DNA of 64,000 bases from Alphaproteobacteria bacterium PA2. GTDB taxonomy: Bacteria > Pseudomonadota > Alphaproteobacteria > Caulobacterales > Caulobacteraceae. Under the pieces are notes generated by a model. The model saw only the letters and a list, made by a program, of their open reading frames with translations, did not search any database and was not told where the DNA came from. Position 1 is the stretch's first letter. The number at the start of each line of letters is the position of its first letter. Shown here piece by piece: positions 17,086 to 25,356 of this stretch. The position numbers were made by a program, and so were the translations under genes. The stretch lies in the NCBI GenBank assembly GCA_002256425.1, contig NKIZ01000001.1, positions 2,887,001 to 2,951,000 on the forward strand, read 5' to 3'.

Positions 17086-18641
17086 TACGACCGCCCGATC
17101 AGCACCTCTTCCACACCAGGCGCGCCGGTGAAGATGCAAGTTCCGAAGGTCGACGGCTGATCCATGGGCGCATTGCGGATGGTCAGCTTCTGGGCCTTGA
17201 GACGCTTGTCCACCTCTTCCAGGGCCTCGCCGGTCGGGCGGGACCAGGCCACCCGGACCCAGCCCTTGAAGGCTAGGGTGTCCTCGTCATCCTCGGCGGC
17301 GGCGCCGAAATACTCGGTCAGGCCTTCGAAGGTGGTGACGTCGCGGATGATGTTGGCGTCCAGCCGGGCCTTGGCCTCGTCATAGAGGGCCTGCTGGATC
17401 TGGGCGAGCAGGGCCGGAATCCCGGCCACGAACTCATCCCGCGGCAGAGCCTGGCTTTTCACTTTGTCGCCGTCGCGCAGGTCATCCCGACGCATGAAGC
17501 TGACCATGCCGGCGACCACGTCACGGGGACCCAGCTCGACAATGATCGGCGCGCCGCGACGCACCCAGTTCCAGCGCTTTTCCGCCGACTTCTGGGCCTT
17601 GGTGTCCAGCAAGGCGCGGATGGGCTCGCCGAGCGCAAAGGTCTCGTTCAGCTGGGCCACCAGGGCCTGACCAAAGGCCAGGACCTCGGCGTCCTCGGGC
17701 TTGTCCCGCAGCATGGGCACGACAACGATCTGGCGCGGGGCGATGGCAGGCGGCAGGCGCAGGCCGTCGTCATCGCCGTGGGTCATGATGACGCCGCCGA
17801 TCAGCCGGGTTGAAACCCCCCAGCTCGAGGTGTGGCAGAAGGCCAGCTCGCCGGCGTCATTCTGAAAGCGGATGTTCTGGGCCCGGGCGAAGCTGGTCCC
17901 CAGATAGTGCGAAGTGCCAGCCTGCAGGGCCTTGCCGTCCTGCATCATGGCCTCGATGGAATAGGTGGCGTCTGCGCCGGGGAAACGTTCGTTCTCGGGC
18001 TTCTCCCCGGCGATCACCGGCATGGCCAGGATGGTCTCGGAAAACACCCGGTACATTTCCAGGGCTTCCAGGGTCGAGGACAGGGCGTCTTCCCGGTCGG
18101 CGTGGGCGGTGTGGCCCTCCTGCCAGAGGAATTCCGACGTCCGCAGGAAGAGGCGCGTGCGCATTTCCCAGCGCACCACATTGGCCCACTGGTTGATCTT
18201 CAGCGGCAGGTCCCGGTGGCTCTTGATCCAGCGGGAGAAGGCGTCGCCGATGATGGTTTCAGAGGTGGGGCGAACCACCAGGGGCTCTTCCAGCTTGGCC
18301 TCGGGATCGGGCGTCAGCTTGCCGTCGATCATCTTCAGCCGGTGATGGGTGACCACCGCCATTTCCTTGGCGAAGCCGTCCACGTGCTGGGCTTCCTTGG
18401 CGAAGAAGCTCAGGGGGATGAACAGGGGGAAGTAGCAGTTGTCGACCCCCAGGGCCTTGATCCGCCGGTCCATGACCTGCTGGATCCGCTCCCACACGCC
18501 AAAGCCCCACGGCTTGATGATCATGCTGCCGCGCACGGGCGAGGGCTCGGCCATGTCGGCCTCGCGGACAATGGCCTGATACCAGTCGGGGAAGGTGAAC
18601 TTGTTGCCGGTCATCCGGCTGACGCTGAGCGCGCGTTGCAT
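17082..18641 (-). CDS. proS: Proline--tRNA ligase, archaeal/eukaryal (type 3) form
   Basis: A 519-residue class II synthetase that charges tRNA-Pro. It resembles the archaeal/eukaryal-type ProRS of Thermus rather than the long bacterial form: PVRGSMIIKPWGFGVWERIQ, NCYFPLFIPLSFFAKEAQHV, motif 2 NQWANVVRWEMRTRLFLRTS, EFLWQEGHTAHA, motif 3 GLRLPPAIAPRQIVVVP. No INS editing insertion is seen. The C-terminal zinc domain of the Thermus enzyme has four Cys; here only one Cys remains near the end (STFGTCIFTG), so metal binding there seems lost. The protein still ends in the typical Tyr (LIGRSY). The ATG at 18641 has GGAG upstream. Confidence 0.93.
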   Translation of the reverse strand: MQRALSVSRMTGNKFTFPDWYQAIVREADMAEPSPVRGSMIIKPWGFGVWERIQQVMDRRIKALGVDNCYFPLFIPLSFFAKEAQHVDGFAKEMAVVTHHRLKMIDGKLTPDPEAKLEEPLVVRPTSETIIGDAFSRWIKSHRDLPLKINQWANVVRWEMRTRLFLRTSEFLWQEGHTAHADREDALSSTLEALEMYRVFSETILAMPVIAGEKPENERFPGADATYSIEAMMQDGKALQAGTSHYLGTSFARAQNIRFQNDAGELAFCHTSSWGVSTRLIGGVIMTHGDDDGLRLPPAIAPRQIVVVPMLRDKPEDAEVLAFGQALVAQLNETFALGEPIRALLDTKAQKSAEKRWNWVRRGAPIIVELGPRDVVAGMVSFMRRDDLRDGDKVKSQALPRDEFVAGIPALLAQIQQALYDEAKARLDANIIRDVTTFEGLTEYFGAAAEDDEDTLAFKGWVRVAWSRPTGEALEEVDKRLKAQKLTIRNAPMDQPSTFGTCIFTGAPGVEEVLIGRSY

Positions 18642-18761
18642 AGGGGTCTCCAAACAGGCGCCTTCTGTAATCCGCTCCGGCCGGTTGCGCAAAGCTCCCT
18701 TGCGCCTTTGCCCGGCAATGCTAAGCCGGAAGATCAAGTTTCAAATCTCAGGGAGAGACAT

Positions 18762-19211
18762 ATGAACCCCGTTGAATTTTCGGACCTCGCCGGTCTGGTC
18801 GGCCAGGAAGTCGGCGTTTCGGATTGGGTGGAGATCAGCCAGGAGCGGGTCAACCAGTTCGCGGAAGCCACCGGCGACCACCAGTGGATCCACGTGGACG
18901 TCGAGCGGGCCACCCGCGAAATCGGCGGCCCGATCGCCCACGGCTATCTGACCCTGTCCCTGATCCCCTTCCTGGGCGCCGGCATGCTGCCGATCAAGGG
19001 CGTCACCCGCGGCATAAATTATGGCTCGGACAAGGTCCGCTTCATCAACATGGTCCGGGTCGGCAAGCGCGTGCGCATGCGCCAGAAGCTGCTCTCGGCC
19101 GAGCCCAAGGCCGGCGGCATGCAGCTGAAGAACGAGTGCACCATCGAGATCGAAGGCGAAGCCAAGCCCGCCTGCATCGCCGAGACGATTTCCGTCGTCT
19201 ACGGCGGCTAA
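18762..19211 (+). CDS. MaoC family (R)-specific enoyl-CoA hydratase-like protein
   Basis: A 149-residue hot-dog-fold protein with the hydratase motif FAEATGDHQWIHVDVERA, holding the catalytic Asp and His, then GGPIAHGYLTLSLIP. Likely hydrates 2-enoyl-CoA to the (R)-3-hydroxy product, feeding fatty-acid or polyhydroxyalkanoate metabolism. GGGAGA precedes the ATG at 18762. A long open frame upstream is antisense read-through of proS and is not coding. A terminator follows. Confidence 0.92.
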   Translation: MNPVEFSDLAGLVGQEVGVSDWVEISQERVNQFAEATGDHQWIHVDVERATREIGGPIAHGYLTLSLIPFLGAGMLPIKGVTRGINYGSDKVRFINMVRVGKRVRMRQKLLSAEPKAGGMQLKNECTIEIEGEAKPACIAETISVVYGG

Positions 19212-19220
19212 GACTAAAGG

Positions 19221-19251
19221 CCCCCGGCGTCGCAGGTGCGGCGGCCGGGGG
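19221..19251 (+). terminator. Terminator-like hairpin after the MaoC gene
   Basis: CCCCCGGC at 19221-19228 pairs perfectly with 19244-19251 across a 15-base loop, followed by CTCTTGTTT. It sits between two convergent genes and could serve both; the T-tract is weak. Confidence 0.6.
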
Positions 19252-19263
19252 ACTCTTGTTTCC

Positions 19264-20199
19264 CTAACGCCACAACCACCTTAGCGACTCCGCAAACACC
19301 GCCCCGCCGTGGCGCAGGTTGTGCGCGCCCGTTCCGAATTCCAGGCGACTGTCATACCCCGCAAAGCTGAGCGCCTTGGCCAGGGCCTGGTTGGCCAGGG
19401 GCCAGTCGCCGTTGACATTGCAGGCGTCATTGGCCCCGTCCTGCAGGAAGACCCGGATCGGCTTTCTGGGCGTCACGCCCACCATGTAGGCGTAGTTGTG
19501 CCCGCCCAGAATGTTCACGAAGGAGCCGCAATGGCTCAGCACCCGGCCAAAGCTGTCGGGGAACTCCCAGGCGCAGGTGAAGGCGCAGATGCCGCCGCTG
19601 CTGATGCCGCAGACCGTCCGGTGGGCAGGATCTTCTGAGAAGGTCAGGCCGTGCTCGGCGGCGACCCAGGGCAGGACCTCGTCCTTGAGGAACCGGCCGA
19701 AGTCGGGGGTCAGGCTGTCATATTCGAACCGCCGCTGCAGGTTGGCGGCTTCGTTGACCTCCTCGCGGCTCATGGCGGGGTCGGCGGGATGGCGGCCCGG
19801 ATTGACGAATATTCCGACGGTCGGAGCAATTTCCCCGGCCGCGTGCAGGCTGTCGAGAACCTGGGGCGCCCGCACCGGACCCTTGGACGCCACATAGCCA
19901 TAGCCGTCATTGAAGATGATGACCCGCGCCGGTTGGCTGCGATCAAGACCTGCCGGGATGTAGACGGAAATGACACGCTGGGTGCCAGGATAGATCGTCG
20001 TCCGGTCCCAGTCGGCATGGCGGATCACCTCGCCCTTTGGAACTTCCTCGCCGGGAAAGGCCTCGGGACAGGGGTGATAGGCGCTGTCCCCTGCGTGCTG
20101 CAGATAGGCGGCGAACTCGGCCGGGGAATGGCCATTGGCGAACATGTCCTGGGGCAGGTGCAGCCCCAGGCGCATGTAGTTCTCCACATCCATGCTCAT
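19264..20199 (-). CDS. Alpha/beta-hydrolase esterase (enterochelin esterase-like)
   Basis: A 311-residue esterase of the D/enterochelin-esterase type (PF00756-like). Visible: the oxyanion region VIIFNDGYGYV, nucleophile elbow CGISSGGICAFTCAWEFPDS (Ser near residue 200), an acidic loop FLQDGANDACN and a C-terminal catalytic His in GTGAHNLRHGG. No signal peptide. Its ATG overlaps the stop of the upstream PhyH-type dioxygenase (ATGA), so they form an operon and may act on the same compound. Confidence 0.88.
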   Translation of the reverse strand: MSMDVENYMRLGLHLPQDMFANGHSPAEFAAYLQHAGDSAYHPCPEAFPGEEVPKGEVIRHADWDRTTIYPGTQRVISVYIPAGLDRSQPARVIIFNDGYGYVASKGPVRAPQVLDSLHAAGEIAPTVGIFVNPGRHPADPAMSREEVNEAANLQRRFEYDSLTPDFGRFLKDEVLPWVAAEHGLTFSEDPAHRTVCGISSGGICAFTCAWEFPDSFGRVLSHCGSFVNILGGHNYAYMVGVTPRKPIRVFLQDGANDACNVNGDWPLANQALAKALSFAGYDSRLEFGTGAHNLRHGGAVFAESLRWLWR

Positions 20200-21128
20200 G
20201 CGGCTTTGGCCTTCAGGGCGGCGCGGTAGGGGCCGAGGTCCCAGCCGGGATAACGCACCTGGGCCCGGCGCAGGGTTTCCTCGGTCCAGAAGGGATGGCC
20301 CGGCCTCTGGACGCCGAAACAGGCCAGCTGGTCGGGGGTGGCGTGATTGAAGATATTCCCCCACGGTTTGGTGTGATGGAACGGCCAGGCATGGAAGCCG
20401 ATGGAGTCATCGCTCGCCGCCCGGAAGCAGACCATGACCGCATAGCGGACCCCGCCCGGCGCGGTCATGTTGGTGCCCCGGTGATAGACGTCGATGGCGT
20501 AGGGGGCGATGGAGCCCGCCGGGCTTGCCGTGGACTTCGAAAAGGGCTTCAGGCCCGCCTGCAGCCGGGCGTGGTTTTCAGGGTCTGAATCGAAGGTGGC
20601 TTCCGGGCCCGCCACGGTCAGGCTGTCAGGCCGGGTCACATAGTGCATGGGCCCGTGGGCCTCGGTGACATCGCTGAAGTAGCACATGATGGTCACCGAA
20701 TTCAGCGCCTCGTCCTCCGACGGCACCGTCAGGGTGTGATTGACGAAGTCGCAGTGGAAGGGCTGGTCATAGTCGGACTCGCCGGTGAACTTGGCCCAGG
20801 ACTGGCACTGGTAGAGATAGACCTCGTCGGTCTTCAGGGCCTGCTTGGCAAACTCGATCAGGGCCGGATGGACGCCGATCAGGTTGAGCGCCGGGGAACA
20901 GTCGATGGGCACGGGCTGGATGCCCAGGAACTGGGTGCCGTGGAACCGGCCCACCTGCCCGTCCCGCTTCCTGTCGATCGGGTCAGACGCCTTTTCGGAC
21001 CCGCCGAACACCTTGACGAAATCGGCCCGGACGGCGGCGACCTCCTCGGGGGTGAAGAAGTTGTGGATCGGGGCGCAGCCCTCCCGACGCCAGGTTTCCA
21101 CATCCTGCGGGGTGAAACGATCGTGCAT
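20196..21128 (-). CDS. Phytanoyl-CoA dioxygenase (PhyH) family protein
   Basis: A 310-residue Fe(II)/2-oxoglutarate-dependent oxygenase. The metal-binding HxD is in QPFHCDFVNHTL near 138, and the distal His is in VYHRGTNMTAPGG near 236, close to the 2OG-binding Arg (GVRYAVMVCFR). The family hydroxylates diverse small molecules, so the substrate cannot be read. Translationally coupled to the downstream esterase. Confidence 0.9.
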   Translation of the reverse strand: MHDRFTPQDVETWRREGCAPIHNFFTPEEVAAVRADFVKVFGGSEKASDPIDRKRDGQVGRFHGTQFLGIQPVPIDCSPALNLIGVHPALIEFAKQALKTDEVYLYQCQSWAKFTGESDYDQPFHCDFVNHTLTVPSEDEALNSVTIMCYFSDVTEAHGPMHYVTRPDSLTVAGPEATFDSDPENHARLQAGLKPFSKSTASPAGSIAPYAIDVYHRGTNMTAPGGVRYAVMVCFRAASDDSIGFHAWPFHHTKPWGNIFNHATPDQLACFGVQRPGHPFWTEETLRRAQVRYPGWDLGPYRAALKAKAA

Positions 21129-21287
21129 TCATCGACTCCAGGGGACACGCCAATGCGGCGGTCAGGACAGGGATATGTGTGATCCCCTTGCCCCTATTTG
21201 AAGCCTGCCTTTTGCATTTGCGCCAGCCAAAGCTGTTGAAGCTCGTCCCGCCCACGCTCATGGTGGTCGAAATCGGGAGGACCGCAC

Positions 21288-21542
21288 ATGTTCGGACTGG
21301 CATTGGCCCTGGCATTTTTGCTGAGCGCAGCTGAAACCCCGGCTGTTCCGCCGGCATCCGACCCGCCCGCCGCAAAGCCCGCAAAACCGCCCAAGCCCCC
21401 CAAACCCAAGCTGATCTGCGTGGAGGCCGCCCCCACCGGTTCGCTCTTCCCCCAGACCACCTGCGCCACGGCCGAGCAGTGGGAAGCCCGGCGGCTGAGG
21501 GATGAGGACCAGATGCAGCGCAGCCGGGACGTGCCCAATTGA
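21288..21542 (+). CDS. Small secreted proline/lysine-rich protein
   Basis: An 84-residue protein with a short N-terminal signal peptide (LALALAFLLSAAETPA), a Pro/Ala/Lys spacer (KPAKPPKPPKPK) and a C-terminal core with two Cys (LICVEAAPTGSLFPQTTCAT) that could form a disulfide. The ATG at 21288 has GGGAGG upstream. I do not recognise a named family; the C-terminal core looks like small conserved secreted proteins of related bacteria. Probably periplasmic. Confidence 0.75.
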   Translation: MFGLALALAFLLSAAETPAVPPASDPPAAKPAKPPKPPKPKLICVEAAPTGSLFPQTTCATAEQWEARRLRDEDQMQRSRDVPN

Positions 21543-21628
21543 GTCCGCCCGACCCTGACCGGCGAAGGGTTATCGCCTATGCAGGCGCTATCGCCGTCCT
21601 GCCCTCCCCCACCAAGGAAGAAAACAAG

Positions 21629-21907
21629 ATGTATGGTCTGATCGGACAGATGATCACCGCCCCTGGCCGCAGGGCCGAACTGGCTGAAATCCTGCTGGCA
21701 GGGACAAAGGACATGCCGGGCTGCCGCAGCTATGTGGTCGCTGAAGACCTGACCAATCCGGACGCCCTGTGGATCACGGAAGTCTGGGACAGCCAGGAAC
21801 TTCACGGCGCATCCCTGAAGCTCCCGGGCGTTCAGGCGGCCATCGCCAGGGGCCGCCCGCTGATCGCGGGCTTTGGCAGCCGGACCGAGACGCGACCCCT
21901 GGGCTAG
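21629..21907 (+). CDS. Antibiotic biosynthesis monooxygenase (ABM) domain protein
   Basis: A 92-residue ferredoxin-like ABM-domain protein: MYGLIGQMITAPGRRAELAE, CRSYVVAEDLTNPDALWITE, VWDSQELHGASLKLPGV. Such dimers include quinol monooxygenases and heme-degrading enzymes, but many have unknown roles. The start at 21629 is preceded by AAGGAAG; the longer frame at 21539 overlaps the preceding gene and lacks family features. Confidence 0.85.
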   Translation: MYGLIGQMITAPGRRAELAEILLAGTKDMPGCRSYVVAEDLTNPDALWITEVWDSQELHGASLKLPGVQAAIARGRPLIAGFGSRTETRPLG

Positions 21908-21978
21908 GGCTTGGTGGGACGCCCCTTGAAGGCGCAACAATTCAGGTCTGCTCGAGAGATTTTCAGGAAAACCTTCAG

Positions 21979-22560
21979 ATGAAACCCACCGCCGCCCTGG
22001 CTCTCTGCGTCCTCGCCTTCATTGTCGGGTCCGCCCACGCCAAGCCCAGGATGGTCAGGGCGGACGACATCCCCGTCGCCCACACCCCGCCGGGCGGTTA
22101 CGGCAAGACCTTCCCGGCTCCGGTCCTGGCGACATGCACTGAACCCCTGGCGCCCGGAGCGCCGGACCTGCGGGGCATCTGGAAGACCCTCAGGGCCGAA
22201 CGCAATGGGGTGACCGCTCCGGAGGGCGACCGGATCTACAGCTATGTGGAGCGGATCGAGCAGTGCGGGAACCGCATTGTCGACATGGGCGGTGGAACCA
22301 TAGCCGACGCCCGGGCGGACGAGGTTGCGGAACACGGCGTCCACGATGTTTCGGCGTTTGACTACAAGAACCCGATCCATGTGATCGCGACCTATGAGGA
22401 CAAGGTCTTCATCCTGCGGCCGATCGGCATTCCGGGGATCCAGGTCACCCGCCGGCTGGACGCCGACGGGCACATGATCTGGGTCCGTCCGGATCTGGGC
22501 AAACTCACCGTCACCCTGGAGCGGATCGGGGGGCCGAATGACCCCTATACCCGCCCCTAG
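21979..22560 (+). CDS. Conserved secreted protein of unknown function
   Basis: A 193-residue protein with a clear signal peptide (ALALCVLAFIVGSAHA, cleavage after SAHA). The mature part is beta-rich, with a possible disulfide between LATCTEPL and IEQCGNR. CAGGAAA precedes the ATG at 21979. It resembles secreted lipocalin- or cystatin-sized alphaproteobacterial proteins without assigned function. It ends 3 bases before the convergent YghU-like gene. Confidence 0.78.
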   Translation: MKPTAALALCVLAFIVGSAHAKPRMVRADDIPVAHTPPGGYGKTFPAPVLATCTEPLAPGAPDLRGIWKTLRAERNGVTAPEGDRIYSYVERIEQCGNRIVDMGGGTIADARADEVAEHGVHDVSAFDYKNPIHVIATYEDKVFILRPIGIPGIQVTRRLDADGHMIWVRPDLGKLTVTLERIGGPNDPYTRP

Positions 22561-22563
22561 ATC

Positions 22564-23433
22564 CTAGCTCGGCGGGTTCAGCTTGTCCTGGGTCCGCAGG
22601 TCGAAGTCGCTGGCGTCGTGGCGCTCGTGCAGCTGGCTGGAGGGCTCGCCGCTGACCCGGTTGACCATCCGGCCGCGCTTGACGCCGGGACGTTCCGCCA
22701 GTTCGTCGGCCCAGCGGATGACGTTGGTGTATTCGTGCACCTGCAGGAATTCGCCGCCCTCATAGAGCAGGCCCTTGGCCATGCCGCCATACCAGGGCCA
22801 GATGGCCATGTCGGCGATGGTGTACTCGTCGCCGCACATATAGCGGTTGTCCGCCAGATGCCGGTTCAGCACGTCCATCTGCCGCTTGGTTTCCATGGCG
22901 TAGCGGTCGATGGCGTACTCGATCTTGATCGGCGCATAGGCGTAGAAGTGGCCGAAACCGCCGCCGAGGAAGGGGGCGCTGCCCACCTGCCAGAACAGCC
23001 AGGACAGGCACTCGGCGCGAGCCGCGGGATCGGTCGGCAGGAAGGCGCCGAACTTCTCTGCCAGGTGCACCAGGATGGCGCCGGACTCAAAGACCCGGAA
23101 GGGCTTGTCGCCGCTGCGGTCCACCATGGCCGGGATCTTGGAATTGGGATTGATGTCCACAAAGCCGCTGGAGAACTGGTTGCCATTGATGGCCAGAAGC
23201 CAGGCGTCATACTCCGCGCCGGTATGGCCCGCCGCCAGCAGCTCCTCGAACATGATGGTGACCTTCACCCCGTTGGGCGTGCCCAGGGAGTAGAGCTGGA
23301 AGGGATGCTTGCCGACCGGCAGCTCCTTCTCCGAGGTCGGCCCGGCGATGGGGCGGTTGATGGCGGCGAAGCGGCCGCCGGCCTCCTTGTTCCAGGTCCA
23401 GATTTTCGGCGGGGTATAGGTGGCGTCAGACAT
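22564..23433 (-). CDS. yghU: YghU-like glutathione S-transferase / disulfide-bond oxidoreductase
   Basis: A 289-residue GST of the Nu class. E. coli YghU binds two glutathiones and reduces disulfides and hydroperoxides. The long N-terminal extension before the thioredoxin fold (WTWNKEAGGRFAAINRPIAG) is typical, followed by HPFQLYSLGTPNGVKVTIMF, SKIPAMVDRSG and the helical domain (LFWQVGSAPFLGGGFGHFY). Of two start codons, 23433 is better spaced from GGGAG than 23439. A 28-bp near-palindrome lies about 110 bp upstream. Confidence 0.92.
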   Translation of the reverse strand: MSDATYTPPKIWTWNKEAGGRFAAINRPIAGPTSEKELPVGKHPFQLYSLGTPNGVKVTIMFEELLAAGHTGAEYDAWLLAINGNQFSSGFVDINPNSKIPAMVDRSGDKPFRVFESGAILVHLAEKFGAFLPTDPAARAECLSWLFWQVGSAPFLGGGFGHFYAYAPIKIEYAIDRYAMETKRQMDVLNRHLADNRYMCGDEYTIADMAIWPWYGGMAKGLLYEGGEFLQVHEYTNVIRWADELAERPGVKRGRMVNRVSGEPSSQLHERHDASDFDLRTQDKLNPPS

Positions 23434-23540
23434 GCTCATCTCCCGGGGGCTGCGCTTTGCCGATTGGATGACACGGCGTTCTGACGGAGTCGAGATTGCA
23501 GACCAGCAGGACTTCTGAGTTCGCCGATCAGATCACCTGA

Positions 23541-23568
23541 TGATAGATGACAAATATGTTATCTATCA
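23541..23568 (-). promoter_or_regulatory. 28-bp near-perfect palindrome upstream of yghU
   Basis: Two 12-base arms (TGATAGATGACA and its complement with one mismatch) flank a 4-base AATA centre. The site is AT-rich and lies 108 bases before the yghU start and 42 bases downstream of the serine protease gene, so it most probably serves yghU. Size and symmetry fit a dimeric repressor operator. Confidence 0.6.
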
Positions 23569-23609
23569 GATGTTTGTCAGACTTTCCTCAAGTTGAACCG
23601 AGACGCAAA

Positions 23610-24434
23610 CTACCGCTTTTCCGTGGCATCTCCGGCGGAGGCAGCCTTGGCTTCGGGCGCAGCAGCTGCCGTGGCGGACGCCGGGCTCGCCCCCCTGTCC
23701 AGCACGTCGATGGCCTCGCGGATATAGCGGGCGTGGACGACAATCCCGATCTCCAGGCGCTCCTTGTTCAGTTCCACCTGCTGGCTCAGAAGCCCGGCGA
23801 TGAACTGGGCGGGCGGAGTTCCGGCGGCGCCTGCGCGACGACCGGCTGTCTCGGCCATGAAGACCGGCCCGCCGGAGTTTCCGGGGAAGACGCTGAAGTC
23901 CAGCAGGAAGGTCGGATAGAGGCTGGCCGGCGCCACGGGATAGGAGGCCACCCGACCCGACCTCAGGATCGGAAAGCCGGCCCCATTGGCTGACAGTCCC
24001 CGGGGAAATCCAAGAGCCATCATCTCATCCCCCGGCCCCACCGCCAGTTTGGCGAAGGTCTGGTCCTCGGCCAGCCAGGTCTTGGGAATGGCGGCGCGGG
24101 CGAAGGCCTCGGGGGCGCTCACCCGCATGACGGCGATGTCCTTGTCCGGATGCTGGATCCAGAGGGCGCGGCCCTCCTTGTCCCGGATGGTCAGGGGGGT
24201 GGGCGCATAGGTCCAGGACCCGTCGGTGTTTTCCCTGCGATAGCCGATACGGGCTTCGGAACCCGGCATCCTGTCGAAGACGTGCTCGGCGGTCACCAGA
24301 ACGATCCGCGTCGCGCCATCAGGACCGGCATCAGCGATCAGGAAGCCGGTCCCCACCGTCCGGGTGCCATCACCCAGGGGCTGCTCGAGCTGAACAGTGG
24401 CGTGGATCAGGGCCATGGAAAGGTCGAAGGCCAT
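23610..24434 (-). CDS. Trypsin-like serine protease (S1/HtrA-type fold)
   Basis: A 274-residue chymotrypsin-fold protease. The triad is visible as His in LVTAEHVFDRM, Asp in HPDKDIAVMRV and Ser in SVFPGNSGGPVF. There is no PDZ domain; the C-terminus is an Ala-rich, probably disordered tail (ASATAAAAPEAKAA). No cleavable signal peptide is obvious; the N-terminus MAFDLSMALIHATVQLEQ already starts the fold, so location is uncertain. Ribosome-binding site weak. Confidence 0.85.
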   Translation of the reverse strand: MAFDLSMALIHATVQLEQPLGDGTRTVGTGFLIADAGPDGATRIVLVTAEHVFDRMPGSEARIGYRRENTDGSWTYAPTPLTIRDKEGRALWIQHPDKDIAVMRVSAPEAFARAAIPKTWLAEDQTFAKLAVGPGDEMMALGFPRGLSANGAGFPILRSGRVASYPVAPASLYPTFLLDFSVFPGNSGGPVFMAETAGRRAGAAGTPPAQFIAGLLSQQVELNKERLEIGIVVHARYIREAIDVLDRGASPASATAAAAPEAKAASAGDATEKR

Positions 24435-24544
24435 TGCGGTCTCGGGCTCAGGAGGGCGGGTCTGACTGTCTTATAGACCTCACCTTAACGGCAGGCGAAA
24501 TTGGGGCGCCTTGAGATCGCCATCCGCGCGCGCGATGGTCGGTT

Positions 24545-25354
24545 ATGACTGAGTCCCCACGCCCCCTCGCCCTGGTCACCGGCGCCTCCTCGGGCCTGGG
24601 CGCAGAGTTCGCCCGGGCCTATGCCGCCAGGGGTTATGATCTGCTCCTGACCGCGCGGCGGCTGGACCGGCTGGAGGCCCTGGCGGCGGAACTGTCGGCG
24701 GCCCACGGGGTCGAAGCCTTCTGTGTGTCCGCCGATCTTGGCGCCTTTGAAGCCGAGAAGCCGATCCTGGAGGCCCTGGCCGCCCGGGGGCGAACGGCCG
24801 ACGTCCTGATCAACAATGCGGGCTTCTCCATCCCGCAGAGTTTTGGGGCCGTGCCCTGGTCCCGGCAGAGGGATTTCCTGATGACCCTGATCGTCGCCCC
24901 CTGCGCCCTGTCCCACGCCGTCCTGCCAGACATGATCGCCAAGGGCGCCGGAAGGATCATCAATGTAGCCTCCATGGCCAGTTTCGCCCCCGGCGCGGCC
25001 GGTCACAGCCTCTATCCCGGCGCCAAGAGCCTGATGCTGACCTTCTCCCAGGCCCTGGACGCGGAGTACCGGAGCAAGGGCCTGAAGGTCACCGCCGTCT
25101 GTCCCGGATTTACGAAGACCGAATTCGCAGAAGCCAACGCCACCGCCCACCTGATGGACGACGCCCCTCGCCTCTTCTGGCAGTCAGCCCAGACTGTCGT
25201 CTCTGCGGCCATTGCAGGGAATGAGGCAGGCAGGGTTGTGGTCATCCCTGGCTGGCACAACAAGCTGGCGGCCATACTGTTACAGCACCTGCCCCAGGGT
25301 CTGGTGCGCGCTGTCGTCCAGGCCGGATCGGCCAGGTATCATCTGGGAGACTGA
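24545..25354 (+). CDS. Short-chain dehydrogenase/reductase (SDR)
   Basis: A 269-residue classical SDR. It shows the NAD(P) motif LVTGASSGLGAEFARAY, NNAG at VLINNAGFSIP, and the catalytic Ser/Tyr/Lys in NVASMASF and SLYPGAKSL. Arg residues after strand beta2 (TARRLDRLE) favour NADPH. It ends 2 bases before the GMC oxidoreductase and heads a four-gene run (SDR, GMC, PtrB, GNAT). Confidence 0.92.
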   Translation: MTESPRPLALVTGASSGLGAEFARAYAARGYDLLLTARRLDRLEALAAELSAAHGVEAFCVSADLGAFEAEKPILEALAARGRTADVLINNAGFSIPQSFGAVPWSRQRDFLMTLIVAPCALSHAVLPDMIAKGAGRIINVASMASFAPGAAGHSLYPGAKSLMLTFSQALDAEYRSKGLKVTAVCPGFTKTEFAEANATAHLMDDAPRLFWQSAQTVVSAAIAGNEAGRVVVIPGWHNKLAAILLQHLPQGLVRAVVQAGSARYHLGD

Positions 25355-25356
25355 GC

